Assembly: GCF_035917415.1 (NCBI RefSeq)
Contig: NZ_CP109073.1
Coordinates: 1,426,001-1,490,000, forward strand
Source of the DNA: Streptomyces sp. NBC_01803
GTDB lineage: Bacteria; Actinomycetota; Actinomycetes; Streptomycetales; Streptomycetaceae
DNA: 64,000 nt
Direction: 5' to 3'
Shown here piece by piece: positions 18,900 through 31,006 of this stretch; position 1 is the stretch's first letter, and each line of letters starts with the position of its first letter. The notes under the pieces are model-generated. The model saw only the letters and a program-made list of their open reading frames with translations, did not search any database and was not told where the DNA came from. The position numbers and the translations under genes are program-made.

Positions 18900-18927
18900 T
18901 TGCCACAGGGTTACCGACAAGTAGCAT
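18900..18927 (+). promoter_or_regulatory. Candidate fadAB promoter and operator
   Basis: TTGCCA (18900-18905) and TAGCAT (18922-18927) are separated by 16 bp and lie 43 bp before the fadA start, a reasonable housekeeping-type promoter. Overlapping it, TTACCGACAAGTA has short inverted TAC/GTA arms that could bind a fatty-acid-responsive regulator. The regulator is not identified. Confidence 0.5.
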
Positions 18928-18969
18928 GGGCGGTGGAACGCACATCTTCGGCGTGGAGGAGAAGCCATC

Positions 18970-20184
18970 GTGCCGCGTACCGTCAGGGACGTCGTCTTTG
19001 TGGACGGCGTCCGCACCCCGTTCGGCAAGGCGGGTCCCAAAGGGATCTACCACGAGACCCGCGCCGATGATCTCGTCATCAAATGCATTCGTGAGCTGCT
19101 GCGGCGCAACCCCCAGCTCCCGCCGGAGCGCGTCGACGAAGTCGCCGTCGCCGCCACCACCCAGATCGGCGACCAGGGCCTCACCATCGGCCGGACCGCC
19201 GCGATCCTCGCCGGGCTGCCCAAGAGCGTTCCCGGTTACGCCATCGACCGCATGTGCGCGGGCGCGCTGACGGCCGTCACCACCACCGCGGGCGCGGTGG
19301 CGTTCGGCTCGGCCGACATCGCCATCGCGGGCGGCGTCGAGCACATGGGCCGGCACCCGATGGGTGAGTCCGTCGACCCCAACCCCCGCTTCGTCGCCGA
19401 GAAGCTCGTCGACGAGTCCGCCCTGTTCATGGGCATGACGGCGGAGAACCTGCACGACCGCTTCCCGCACCTGACCAAGGCGCGCGCCGACGAGTACGCG
19501 GTGCGCAGTCAGGAGAAGGCCGCCAAGGCGTACGCCGACGGCAAGATCCAGCCCGACCTGGTGCCGGTCGCCATCCGGCGCACCAGCCCGGACGCCGGCG
19601 AGGTCGGTTGGGGCCTGGCCACGGCGGACGAGCCGATGCGCCCCGGGACCACCCTGGACGCGCTGACCGGCCTGAAGACGCCGTTCCGCGCCCACGGCCG
19701 GATCACGGCGGGCAACTCGGCGGGCCTCAACGACGGCGCGACCGCCTCGGTCATCGCCGCCGAGGACGTCGCCCGGGAGCTGGGCCTGCCGGTGAAGATG
19801 CGGCTGGTCTCCTTCGCCTTCGCGGGCGTCGAGCCCGAGGTGATGGGCTTCGGGCCCGTGCCGGCCACGCGGAAGGCGCTGGCGCAGGCCGGACTGACGA
19901 TGGATGACATCGGCCTGCTGGAGATCAACGAGGCGTTCGCCGTCCAGGTCCTGGCGCTGCTGGACGCCTACGGCATCGCCGACGACGACCCGCGCGTGAA
20001 CCAGTACGGTGGCGCGATCGCCTACGGTCACCCGCTGGCCTCCTCCGGTGTCCGGCTGATGACGCAGCTCGCCCGGCAGTTCGAGGACAGCACGCACGTC
20101 AGGTATGGCCTGACGACCATGTGCGTGGGCTTCGGCATGGGTGCGACGGTCATCTGGGAGAACCCGCACTGGGAGGGCAAGTGA
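18970..20184 (+). CDS. fadA: Acetyl-CoA C-acyltransferase (thiolase)
   Basis: A 404-residue thiolase for the last step of fatty-acid beta-oxidation. The nucleophile Cys is in AIDRMCAGALTAV near residue 95. The GHP motif is YGHPLASSG, and the second catalytic Cys is in TTMCVGFGMGAT near the C-terminus. INEAFAVQVLA is the family Asn-Glu-Ala-Phe motif. The GTG start follows GGAGGAG by 8 nt. Its stop overlaps the fadB start as GTGA, giving translational coupling for the trifunctional alpha2-beta2 complex. Confidence 0.96.
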   Translation: MPRTVRDVVFVDGVRTPFGKAGPKGIYHETRADDLVIKCIRELLRRNPQLPPERVDEVAVAATTQIGDQGLTIGRTAAILAGLPKSVPGYAIDRMCAGALTAVTTTAGAVAFGSADIAIAGGVEHMGRHPMGESVDPNPRFVAEKLVDESALFMGMTAENLHDRFPHLTKARADEYAVRSQEKAAKAYADGKIQPDLVPVAIRRTSPDAGEVGWGLATADEPMRPGTTLDALTGLKTPFRAHGRITAGNSAGLNDGATASVIAAEDVARELGLPVKMRLVSFAFAGVEPEVMGFGPVPATRKALAQAGLTMDDIGLLEINEAFAVQVLALLDAYGIADDDPRVNQYGGAIAYGHPLASSGVRLMTQLARQFEDSTHVRYGLTTMCVGFGMGATVIWENPHWEGK

Positions 20185-22310
20185 GCAAGACCACTGAGCT
20201 GTTGAAGAGCGCGGCCGAGGTGTTCCCGGACGAGGTGGTCACCCAGGCCCCCGTTCGTCACCTCGCTCTGCCCGGGGGTGCCGGGCGGTTCGCGCTGATC
20301 ACCCTGGACAACGGGTTCGACCACACCAAGCCGACCACCTTCGGGCCGCAGTCGCTGACCAACCTCGACGCGGCCATCGACCAGGTGGCCGCCGAGGCCG
20401 AGGCCGGCGAGATCGTCGGTGTCGGCATCACCGGCAAGCCGTTCATCTTCGCCGTGGGCGCCGACCTCAAGGGCGTCGAGGTGCTGAAGAAGCGCGAGGA
20501 CGCGCTGACCATCGGCATCGGCGGCCACGAGGTGTTCAAGCGTCTGGCCGCGCTGCCGGTGCCGACGTTCGCCTACTACAACGGCGCGGCCATGGGCGGC
20601 GGCGTCGAGGTCGGCCTGCACTGCGCCTACCGCACGGTGTCGCAGTCGATCGCCGCGTTCGCGCTGCCCGAGGTCTTCCTCGGTCTGGTGCCGGGCTGGG
20701 GCGGCTGCGCGCTGCTGCCGAACCTCATCGGCGCCGACCGCGCGGTCACCGTCATCATCGAGAACGCGCTCAACCAGAACCGGATGCTCTCCGGCCAGAA
20801 GGTCTACGAGCTCGGCATCGCGGACGCCATCTTCGAGGGCGCCGACTTCCTGGAGCAGTCGCTGCTGTGGACATCGGCCGTGCTGCGCGGCGAGATCGAG
20901 GTCGTGCGGCAGGACCCCGACCGCGGCGAGGCGTGGGACCAGGCGGTGGCGCGCGGCAGGGCCATCGCCGATGAGAAGGTGCACGGCGCGGCTCCCGCCG
21001 CCTACCGGGCGCTGGACATCATCTCCCAGGTCCGCAACGGCGACCTGCGCGAGGGCTTCGCGGCCGAGGACCAGGCGCTGGCCGACCTGATCATGGGCGA
21101 TGAACTGCGCAGCGGTCTGTACTCGTTCAATCTGGTGCAGCGCCGGGCCAAGCGGCCGGCGGGCGCCCCGGACAAGTCGCTGGCCCGGAAGGTGTCCAAG
21201 GTCGGCATCGTGGGCGCGGGCCTGATGGCCTCACAGCTCGCGCTGCTGTTCGCGCGCCGTCTGGAGGTGCCGGTGGTGCTCACCGACATCGACCAGGCGC
21301 GGGTCGACAAGGGCGTGGGCTGGGTCCACGAGCAGATCGACATGCAGCTCCTGAAGGGCCGCGTCAACCAGGACAAGGCCAACCGGCTCAAGGCCGCGGT
21401 GACCGGGTCGCTGGACAAGGCCGAGGCGTTCTCCGACGCGGACTTCGTGATCGAGGCCGTCTTCGAGGAGATGGGCGTCAAGCAGCAGGTGTTCGCCGAG
21501 CTGGAGGCCGTGGTCCCGGAGCACGCGATCCTGGCGACCAACACCTCCTCGCTGTCGGTCACCGAGATGGCGTCCCTGCTGAAGCACCCCGAGCGGGTCG
21601 TCGGCTTCCACTTCTTCAACCCGGTGGCGGTGCTGCCGCTGCTGGAGATCGTGCGGGCCGAGCAGACCGACGACGCCTCGCTGGCGACGGCGTTCTCGGT
21701 GGCCAAGACGCTGAAGAAGTCGGCCGTGCTGGTGAAGGACGCCCCGGCGTTCGTCGTCAACCGCATCCTGACCCGCTTCATGGGCGCGGTGCTCGGCTCC
21801 ATCGACGAGGGCACGCCGGTCGAGGTGGCGGACGGGGCGCTGGCTCCGCTGGGGCTGCCGATGTCCCCGGTCGTGCTGCTCGACCTCGTCGGCCCGGCGG
21901 TCGCCCACCACGTGGCGGGCACCCTGCACGGGGCCTACCCGGATCGGTTCCGCACGTCGGAGAATCTGGCCCGCGTGGTCGAGGCCGGCAAGCGGACGTT
22001 CTACGTCTACGATTCGGGCAAGCCCGAGCTCGACCCCGAGGTGGAGGCGCTCTTCCAGGTGGGCACCACGGTGCTCACCGAGGAGCAGGTGCGCGACCGG
22101 GCTCTGGAGGCGATCGCCGAGGAGATCGGTCTGATGCTGGACGAGGGTGTGGTGGCCGAGGCGCAGGACGTCGACCTGTGCCTGATCACCGGCGCGGGCT
22201 GGCCGTTCCACCTGGGCGGTATCACCCCGTACCTGGACCGCGAGGGCATCAGCGAGCGGGTCGTCGGCCGGCGCTTCCTGCCGGTGGGCACGGCCAGCGT
22301 TCCCGAGTGA
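20181..22310 (+). CDS. fadB: Fatty-acid oxidation complex, enoyl-CoA hydratase/3-hydroxyacyl-CoA dehydrogenase
   Basis: A 709-residue bifunctional alpha subunit. Residues about 1-300 are the crotonase domain (GITGKPFIFAVGADLKG, NGAAMGGGVEVGLHC, LPEVFLGLVPGWGG). From about 340 a Rossmann fold begins (VGIVGAGLMASQ). NTSSLSVTEMA and VGFHFFNPVAVLPLLEIV mark the dehydrogenase active site, and two C-terminal helical domains follow. The GTG start overlaps the fadA stop by 4 bp. Its own stop overlaps the NYN gene, so three genes are coupled. Confidence 0.96.
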   Translation: MSKTTELLKSAAEVFPDEVVTQAPVRHLALPGGAGRFALITLDNGFDHTKPTTFGPQSLTNLDAAIDQVAAEAEAGEIVGVGITGKPFIFAVGADLKGVEVLKKREDALTIGIGGHEVFKRLAALPVPTFAYYNGAAMGGGVEVGLHCAYRTVSQSIAAFALPEVFLGLVPGWGGCALLPNLIGADRAVTVIIENALNQNRMLSGQKVYELGIADAIFEGADFLEQSLLWTSAVLRGEIEVVRQDPDRGEAWDQAVARGRAIADEKVHGAAPAAYRALDIISQVRNGDLREGFAAEDQALADLIMGDELRSGLYSFNLVQRRAKRPAGAPDKSLARKVSKVGIVGAGLMASQLALLFARRLEVPVVLTDIDQARVDKGVGWVHEQIDMQLLKGRVNQDKANRLKAAVTGSLDKAEAFSDADFVIEAVFEEMGVKQQVFAELEAVVPEHAILATNTSSLSVTEMASLLKHPERVVGFHFFNPVAVLPLLEIVRAEQTDDASLATAFSVAKTLKKSAVLVKDAPAFVVNRILTRFMGAVLGSIDEGTPVEVADGALAPLGLPMSPVVLLDLVGPAVAHHVAGTLHGAYPDRFRTSENLARVVEAGKRTFYVYDSGKPELDPEVEALFQVGTTVLTEEQVRDRALEAIAEEIGLMLDEGVVAEAQDVDLCLITGAGWPFHLGGITPYLDREGISERVVGRRFLPVGTASVPE

Positions 22311-22726
22311 CGTCCGACCGTACGGGACGCGCGGCGCCCGGCTCGCCAGTGGCGGGCCGGGCGCCGCTCGTCGTGGTGGACGGTGCCAACGTGGTCGGCT
22401 CGGTGCCGGACGGCTGGTGGCGGGACCGGCACGGCGCGGCTGAGCGGCTGCGCGACCGGCTGACGGGCTATCCGGACCCGGCCGAGGTGGTGCTGGTGGT
22501 GGAGGGCGCGGCGCGGGGCGTCGCGCCGGTGCCGGACGTCCGGGTGGTGCCGGCGCCGGGCAGCGGGGACGACCGGATCGTGGAGCTGGTCCGGGAGGAG
22601 GGCCGGGAACGGCGGTGCGTGGTGGTGACGGCCGACCGGGAGCTGCGGGAGCGGGTGATCGCGCTGGGCGCCGAGGTGGCGGGGCCGCGCGAACTGCTGG
22701 CGAGAATTTCTCCCGGGGACCGATGA
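22307..22726 (+). CDS. NYN/PIN-like domain protein
   Basis: A 139-residue protein with an NYN (Nedd4-BP1/YacP-like) nuclease-type fold. It has VVVDGANVVGSVPDGWWRD near the N-terminus, a central LVVEGAARG strand and a C-terminal CVVVTADRELRERVIALGA. The Asp-Gly-Ala-Asn and Thr-Ala-Asp-Arg-Glu segments match the acidic pocket of PIN/NYN ribonucleases, so an RNA-processing role is possible but unproven. The GTG overlaps the fadB stop by 4 bp, implying translational coupling, which is curious for an RNA enzyme. Confidence 0.85.
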   Translation: MTSDRTGRAAPGSPVAGRAPLVVVDGANVVGSVPDGWWRDRHGAAERLRDRLTGYPDPAEVVLVVEGAARGVAPVPDVRVVPAPGSGDDRIVELVREEGRERRCVVVTADRELRERVIALGAEVAGPRELLARISPGDR

Positions 22727-22800
22727 GTTCCGGTCGGGACCGCTGTCTATCCCTGTGACGGCCGCGGCACGCGGACGCGCACGAGAGGGATGAGGCCAGC

Positions 22801-23205
22801 ATGTCCACGATGATCTTCGTCAACCTGCCCGTGAAGGACCTGGAGCGCTCGAAGACGTTCTTCGGGAAGCTGGGGTATTCGTTCAACCCGCAGTTCACCG
22901 ACGAGAACGCCGCCTGTCTCGTCATCAGCGACACCATCTTCGCGATGCTGCTGGTCGAGCCGTTCTTCAGGACGTTCACCAAGAAGGAGATCGCGGACCC
23001 CGCGACGAGCACGACGGTGATCATCGCGCTCAGTGCGGAGAGCCGCGAGCAGGTGGACGACCTGGCGGACCGCGCGCTGGCCGCCGGGGGGCAGCCGGCC
23101 ATGGAGCCCCAGGACCAGGGGTTCATGTACGGCCGGAGCTTTCTGGACCCCGACGGCCACCAGTGGGAGATCATCTGGATGGACCCGGCCGCGACGCAGG
23201 GCTGA
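22801..23205 (+). CDS. VOC (glyoxalase/bleomycin-resistance) family protein
   Basis: A 134-residue vicinal-oxygen-chelate protein with the expected paired beta-alpha-beta-beta-beta modules. The first starts IFVNLPVKDLERSKTFFGKLGY; the second ends SFLDPDGHQWEIIWMDP. A Glu near the C-terminus would be the metal ligand, while the usual His near the start is replaced by Asn (FVNLPV). Metal binding is therefore uncertain. Close relatives are often called lactoylglutathione lyase, but activity cannot be inferred. ATG after GAGGGATGAGGCC. It converges on dxs with 27 bp between stops. Confidence 0.9.
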   Translation: MSTMIFVNLPVKDLERSKTFFGKLGYSFNPQFTDENAACLVISDTIFAMLLVEPFFRTFTKKEIADPATSTTVIIALSAESREQVDDLADRALAAGGQPAMEPQDQGFMYGRSFLDPDGHQWEIIWMDPAATQG

Positions 23206-23232
23206 CCCGCGCGGGCCGGGCCGGGTCCCGGG

Positions 23233-25146
23233 TCACTCGCGGCCGAGCTGGGCCTCCGCGGCGTCGTAGCGGCCGTCGAGGCGGGCGACCAGTCCGGTGA
23301 CCTGGCGGGCGATGTCGGGGGCGGTGAGCCCGACCTCGGCCAGGATCTGTTCCCGGGTGCCGTGTCCGAGGAAACGTTCCGGGATGCCGAAGTCGCGCAG
23401 CGGGACGTCCACGTCGGCGTCGCGCAGGGCTTGGGCGACGGCGGATCCGACGCCGCCCGCGCGGCTGTTGTCCTCGACCGTGACGACCACCCGGTGGCCG
23501 GCGGCCAGGGCGGGCAGCGCGGGGTCCACCGGCTTGACCCAGCGCGGGTCGACGACGGTGGCGGTGATGCCCTGCCGGCCGAGCAGTTCGGCGACCTCCA
23601 GGCAGGTGGTGGCGAGGGCTCCGACGGAGACGATCAGCACGTCGGGGTGGTCGGACCCCGGGCGGCGCAGCACGTCCATGCCGCCGACGGTGTCCACGGC
23701 GGGGACCGTGGTGCCGACCTTGCCCTTGGAGTACCGCACGACGGTGGGCGCGTCGGGGACCGCGACGGCCTCGCGGAGCTGGGCGCGCAGCTGCTCGGCG
23801 TCCCGGGGGGCGGCGAGCCGCAGGCCGGGGACGCACTGGAGGATCGACATGTCCCACATGCCGTGGTGCGAGGCGCCGTCCGGGCCGGTCACCCCGGCGC
23901 GGTCGAGCACGAAGGTGACGCCGCAGCGGTGCAGGGCGCAGTCCATCAGCAGCTGGTCGAAGGCGCGGTTGAGGAAGGTCGCGTAGACCGCGAAGACCGG
24001 ATGCAGGCCGCCGGTGGCCAGGCCAGCGGCGGAGACCGCGCCGTGCTGCTCGGCGATGCCGACGTCGAAGACCCGGTCGGGGAACTCCTCGGCGAACGCC
24101 TGGAGGCCCACCGGGCGGAGCATGGCCGCGGTGATGGCCACGATGTCCTGGCGCTCGCGGCCGATCCTGACGATCTCGTCGCCGAAGACGGACGTCCAGT
24201 CGGCGCCCGAGGCGGCGACCGGCAGGCCGGTGTCGGGGTGGATGACGCCCACCGCGTGGAACTGGTCGGCCTCGTCGTCGCGGGCCGGCTGGTAGCCGCG
24301 GCCCTTCTCGGTCAGGCAGTGCACGATGACCGGGCCGCCGAAGCGCTTGGCGCGGTGGAGGGCGGACTCCAGGGCCTGGATGTCGTGGCCGTCGATGGGG
24401 CCGAGGTACTTCAGGCCCAGGTCCTCGAACATGCCCTGGGGGGCGATGACGTCCTTCAGGCCCTTCTTGGCGCCGTGCAGCGTGCCGTAGAGCGAACGGC
24501 CCACGACGGGGGTGCGGTTGAGCATCTGCTTGCCCCGGGCGAGGAAGCGCTCGTACCCGTCGGTGGTGCGCAGGGTGGCGAGGTGGTTGGCGAGGCCACC
24601 GATGGTCGGCCCGTAGGAGCGCTCATTGTCGTTGACGACGATGACCAGCGGGCGGTCCTTGGCGGCGGCGATGTTGTTCATCGCCTCCCAGGCCATGCCG
24701 CCGGTGAGGGCGCCGTCGCCGGTGACGGCGACCACGTGGCTGTCGCCGCCGCGCAGCTGGGTGGCCTTCGCGAGGCCGTCGGCCCAGCCCAGGACGGTCG
24801 AGGCGTGGCTGTTCTCGATGACGTCGTGCTCGGACTCCTCGCGCGAGGGGTAGCCGGAGAGGCCGCCCTTGCTCCGCAGCGCGGAGAAGTCGCGGCGACC
24901 GGTCAGCAGCTTGTGCACGTAGGACTGGTGGCCGGTGTCCCACAGGATGCGGTCGGTGGGTGAGTCGAAGACGCGGTGCAGGGCGATCGTGAGCTCCACG
25001 ACGCCGAGGTTGGGACCGAGGTGTCCGCCGGTTCTGGCGACGGCCGTGATGAGGAAGGAGCGGATTTCCGCGGCCAGCTCCTCCAGTTGGGCGGGGCTCA
25101 GCCGGTCGAGATCGCGCGGTCCCGAAACGCGGGTCAGCAGCGGCAC
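23233..25146 (-). CDS. dxs: 1-deoxy-D-xylulose-5-phosphate synthase
   Basis: A 637-residue thiamine-diphosphate enzyme that joins pyruvate and glyceraldehyde-3-phosphate, the first step of the MEP isoprenoid pathway. [17 protein letters not shown] and [16 protein letters not shown] mark the N-terminal domain. The ThDP motif begins [16 protein letters not shown] and ends at [13 protein letters not shown]. The central transketolase domain has [10 protein letters not shown] with the catalytic Glu. Length is normal. The GTG start has GGAGG 4 nt upstream. From memory, xylose transporter genes lie between dxs and the ROK regulator in S. coelicolor; here only about 300 bp separate them. Confidence 0.97.
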   Translation of the reverse strand: MPLLTRVSGPRDLDRLSPAQLEELAAEIRSFLITAVARTGGHLGPNLGVVELTIALHRVFDSPTDRILWDTGHQSYVHKLLTGRRDFSALRSKGGLSGYPSREESEHDVIENSHASTVLGWADGLAKATQLRGGDSHVVAVTGDGALTGGMAWEAMNNIAAAKDRPLVIVVNDNERSYGPTIGGLANHLATLRTTDGYERFLARGKQMLNRTPVVGRSLYGTLHGAKKGLKDVIAPQGMFEDLGLKYLGPIDGHDIQALESALHRAKRFGGPVIVHCLTEKGRGYQPARDDEADQFHAVGVIHPDTGLPVAASGADWTSVFGDEIVRIGRERQDIVAITAAMLRPVGLQAFAEEFPDRVFDVGIAEQHGAVSAAGLATGGLHPVFAVYATFLNRAFDQLLMDCALHRCGVTFVLDRAGVTGPDGASHHGMWDMSILQCVPGLRLAAPRDAEQLRAQLREAVAVPDAPTVVRYSKGKVGTTVPAVDTVGGMDVLRRPGSDHPDVLIVSVGALATTCLEVAELLGRQGITATVVDPRWVKPVDPALPALAAGHRVVVTVEDNSRAGGVGSAVAQALRDADVDVPLRDFGIPERFLGHGTREQILAEVGLTAPDIARQVTGLVARLDGRYDAAEAQLGRE

Positions 25147-25445
25147 CTTTCCTCCTTGCGTCGGGCGCTTGGGCGGCCGTCCGACGAGTTTAATGTGACC
25201 AGTAGGACCCTCGCGATCTCAGGATGGGAGATACGTCACCCGACGGGCGCGCGCCGGGCCGCCGCCGATGCCCGGACCGCTCCGCGACCGTTCGCGTCCG
25301 TCCCGCGTCAGGTTGGGCTCCGGGCCGGACCGCATCGGACCGGACCGGACCGGATGGGGGACAACGGCGGTCGCGGTGGTGCGGCAGGGGCCGGGGCGCG
25401 GTGTCACAAAGTAAATGCACCGTTCAAGCGCTTCGCTGCCCGGGC
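25147..25445. other. dxs upstream region
   Basis: These 299 bp hold no supportable gene. An imperfect ATCTC (25216-25220)/GAGAT (25228-25232) inverted repeat with a 7-nt spacer sits about 75 bp upstream of the dxs start. A short run of GGACC tandem words lies at about 25333-25352. An AT-richer patch near 25405-25425 may carry the dxs promoter, but no clear -10/-35 pair is visible. Confidence 0.4.
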
Positions 25446-26630
25446 TCAGGCCGTGGCGGGGCTGGGAGTCAGCAACATGCCGTCGCCCATCTCCCGCAGC
25501 GCCAGGGCCAGGGCGCCCAGGACCTCGGCCCGGCCACCGAGGGCGCCGGAGACCACGGAGAGCTGGCGGGCGGCGCTGGGAATGGCGTAGCGGCTGACGG
25601 AGTCGCGGATCGGGGCGAGCGCGATCTCGCCCGCCTCGGCCAGGCCGCCGCCCAGCACCACGCGGCTCGGATTCAGCAGATTGCAGAGCAGGGCCACTCC
25701 GGTGCCGATGTGGCGGCCGATGTCCACGACGACGCGGCGGCATCCGGGGTCGCCCTCCCGGGCGAGCTGGACGACCCGCTGCATCGTCAGGTCGCGGCCG
25801 TGGCTGGCGTAGAGCAGCGGCAGGACGTGCCGGGCGGCGGTGAACGTCTCCAGGCAGCCCCGGTTTCCGCAGCGGCAGACCGGCCCCGACTCGTCCAGCG
25901 TGATGTGCCCGATCTCGCCCGCCGTGCCGCCCGGGCCCCGGTAGATCTGCCCGTTGATCACCAGCCCGGCGCCCACGCCGCTGGCCACCTTGATGTACGC
26001 CAGGTCGTCCACGCCCCGGCCGCTGCCCCAGACCAGCTCGCCCAGGGCGCCGAGGTTCGCGTCGTTGTCCACGTGCACCTGGACGCCGGTTCTGGCGGCC
26101 AGCTCCTCGCGCGGGTTCGTGCCGCTCCAGCCGGGGAGGATCGCGGTCGAGCCGAGCACGCCGGTCTCCACGTCGATCGGCACCGGGACGCCGAGGCCGA
26201 TGCCGACGACCTTGCCCCGGTCCACGCCCGCGACGCCGAGCAGCCGGGCGACCAGCTTCTCGGCGCGGTCGAATCCCTGGCCGGCCGAGGCGTCCACGTC
26301 GATGGGCTCGGCCTCCTCGGCGAGGACCTGGTGGGCCAGGTTCCCGACGGCGACCCGCAGGTGGGAGTGGCCGAAGTCGACGCCGACCACCACCCCGGCG
26401 TCCGAGGAGAGCGAGACGCTGCGCGCCCGGCGTCCACCGGCCGAGGTGGGCCGGACCTCGACGGTGCCCAGTTCCTTCAGCTCCCGAACGATGTTGGACA
26501 CCGTGGCCGCGGACAGACCGGTGGTCCTGGCGATGTCCGCCTGGGTCAGCGAGCCGGCGGCACGCACGGCGCGCACCACTCGTTCCAGGTTGGCGCGGTG
26601 CAGCGACGACTGCGACCCCGGAGTCTGCAC
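25446..26630 (-). CDS. rok7B7: ROK-family transcriptional regulator (Rok7B7-like)
   Basis: A 394-residue regulator with an N-terminal winged HTH (about 5-60: ANLERVVRAVRAAGSL, GLSAATVSNIVRELKE) and a ROK sugar-kinase-like domain. VVVGVDFGHSHLRVAVG is the phosphate-binding start, and a zinc cluster CRCGNRGCLE is present. The GTG at 26630 is chosen over upstream ATGs because GGAG lies 6 nt away and homologues start with TPGSQSSLHRAN. Rok7B7 in S. coelicolor influences carbon repression and antibiotic output and neighbours sugar ABC transporters. Here the adjacent transporter survives only as a relic. The sugar ligand is unknown. Confidence 0.9.
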   Translation of the reverse strand: MQTPGSQSSLHRANLERVVRAVRAAGSLTQADIARTTGLSAATVSNIVRELKELGTVEVRPTSAGGRRARSVSLSSDAGVVVGVDFGHSHLRVAVGNLAHQVLAEEAEPIDVDASAGQGFDRAEKLVARLLGVAGVDRGKVVGIGLGVPVPIDVETGVLGSTAILPGWSGTNPREELAARTGVQVHVDNDANLGALGELVWGSGRGVDDLAYIKVASGVGAGLVINGQIYRGPGGTAGEIGHITLDESGPVCRCGNRGCLETFTAARHVLPLLYASHGRDLTMQRVVQLAREGDPGCRRVVVDIGRHIGTGVALLCNLLNPSRVVLGGGLAEAGEIALAPIRDSVSRYAIPSAARQLSVVSGALGGRAEVLGALALALREMGDGMLLTPSPATA

Positions 26631-26782
26631 GGCTTGCTCCACTTCGGTCACTTGGGCGAGCACGGCCATGGGCCCGCCGGCCGCCCCGACAGGGTGGGAG
26701 ACGGCGCCGCGCCCACTATATGAACTCAAGGGCCGACGTGGGAGAACGGTGCGGAAACCACGCACGGCGGACAGGGACCGGC

Positions 26783-27088
26783 TCATCTGACCGCGCCCGC
26801 CGTCAGGCCGGCCGGCACCTGGTGCTGGAAGGTGACGTAGACGACCAGGGGACCGGGAGCATCGCCATGGTCACGCCCGCGTGGAGCGCCCCAGTCGCCT
26901 CGTAGCCCCGTGTGACGGCCGACGTCGGCGCTGGTCCAGGCGTGGCCGAAGTTCTCCCACTCCAGGCCGGTGGGCAGGCCGAACGGGTCGGAGACCAGGG
27001 CGGCGTGCGGGCGCGCGGCCCGGACCGCCTCGTGGCGCCAGGTGTTGGTGAGGAGCGCGCGGCGGTTGAGAGCCGGACTGGACGTCAT
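26783..27088 (-). pseudogene. Internally deleted carbohydrate ABC transporter permease
   Basis: A 101-codon frame keeps both ends of a MalG-type sugar permease but lacks the membrane domain. The N-terminal part has DPFGLPTGLEWENFGHAW, like the periplasmic segment after helix 1 of such permeases. After about 25 unrelated residues the frame ends with TFQHQVPAGLTAGAVR, close to the family C-terminus (Q-x-x-x-x-x-G-L-T-x-G-A-V-K). A family member has about 280 residues. The ATG still has GAGG 8 nt upstream. It lies next to the ROK regulator, where streptomycetes have a sugar ABC operon. It is probably the remnant of that operon. Confidence 0.7.
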
Positions 27089-27196
27089 GTTCGAGTCCTC
27101 GCCTTCGTGGGGGCACGGGCGGGGTGGGGAGCCGTCCGGTCCCGACAGGCATAGCCCATTGACGCGAACATGGAGGATCGCCTGCCGCACCACGCG

Positions 27197-27241
27197 AAAG
27201 CGGGCCGCCGGACTCCCTGGGGAAGTCCGGCGGCCCGCTTT
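27197..27241. terminator. Strong bidirectional intrinsic terminator after acnA
   Basis: A perfect 18-bp stem (27197-27214 with 27224-27241) with a 9-nt loop. The GC-rich core is bounded by AAA on one side and TTTT on the other, so it can act in both directions. It lies 38 bp downstream of the acnA stop and would also block reading into acnA from the relic side. Confidence 0.9.
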
Positions 27242-27279
27242 TCCGCGTGCCGAGCCGCCGCGCCGTCAGGCGCGCCGGT

Positions 27280-30162
<2,883 letters not shown>

Positions 30163-30185
30163 CTAACTCATCGGCGCCCCGGGTT

Positions 30186-30440
30186 CACGCAGCGGCCCGC
30201 TGTCCGTGCCGTCGCATCGCGACCGGCGTCCCGGCCCCGGCCGCCGCTTCCTGGCCGAGCTGAAGGCACGGGCCACCCGGCACGGCCGCGACGTGCACCG
30301 CCTGCACACCAACAAGGCGCGCTCACCGCCGCCATCAGCCTGTACCACTCCCACGGCTTCCAGGAGATCTCCGTCCTTCGACGACGGCCGTACGCCCACC
30401 ACTGTTCGAGAAACGGATCGCCGGACCGCCCACGGGGTGA
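30186..30440 (+). pseudogene. GNAT acetyltransferase C-terminal relic
   Basis: The C-terminal end of a GNAT acetyltransferase is broken by several frameshifts. GRRFLAELKARATRHGRDVHRL (acetyl-CoA helix and strand) leads to HTNKA. The frame then shifts and ALTAAISLYHSHGFQEI continues. Two further single-base losses break the closing motif that would read DDGRYAHHWFEKRI. The N-terminal half is missing. No start codon or promoter belongs to it. It sits between the acnA leader and the SnoaL-like gene. Confidence 0.7.
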
Positions 30441-30516
30441 GGATCACGGCGGACCGCCCCCCGGGCGCGGCGCGACGGCTTGACTTCAAGCGCGGTTGAG
30501 GTCGGAGACTCGCCCC

Positions 30517-31005
30517 ATGACCGCACAGACCGATCACGCCGCCATCAGGGCGCTCATCAGCCGCTTCCTCCGCGCCCTGGACGAGCGGAAGTTCGCCGGG
30601 GACGACTGGGCCCGCCCGTACTGCACCGACGATGTCCGGATCGTGACCCCGTTCGGCCCGGCCCAGGGGGCGGAGGCCCGGCGGCGGACCGAGGAGGCGC
30701 TGGTGAGGTTCGCCAGGACCCAGCACATGACGACCGACCTGGTGGTCGACATCGAGGCCGGGTCCGGACGGGCCACCGCGTCATGGAACGCGCTGATGAC
30801 GCACGTGCACCACGAGGAGACGCTGCGGCGGCGCGGCGAGGGCGCCAACCCGGTGTTCACCGTGGGCGGTTACTGGCGTGCCGCGCTGGTCCGCACGGCC
30901 GGCGGCTGGCGGATCGGCCAGGCGTCCGTCGAGCCGGTCTGGACGACGGGCGAACCACCGGACCTTCCCGAGGGCGTGGCCGCCCCGCCGCTCCCCGGGC
31001 CCTGA
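30517..31005 (+). CDS. SnoaL-like (NTF2-fold) protein
   Basis: A 162-residue protein with the cone-shaped alpha+beta NTF2/SnoaL fold. An N-terminal helix ISRFLRALDERKFAGDDWARPYCTDDV is followed by strands with HMTTDLVVDIEAGSGRATASWNA. YWRAALVRTAGGWRIGQASVEPVWTTG closes the fold. Such proteins act as small cyclases, isomerases or ligand binders; no catalytic residue can be assigned. The ATG has GGAG 9 nt upstream. The gene stands alone between the GNAT relic and a 400-bp spacer. Confidence 0.85.
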   Translation: MTAQTDHAAIRALISRFLRALDERKFAGDDWARPYCTDDVRIVTPFGPAQGAEARRRTEEALVRFARTQHMTTDLVVDIEAGSGRATASWNALMTHVHHEETLRRRGEGANPVFTVGGYWRAALVRTAGGWRIGQASVEPVWTTGEPPDLPEGVAAPPLPGP

Positions 31006-31006
31006 G

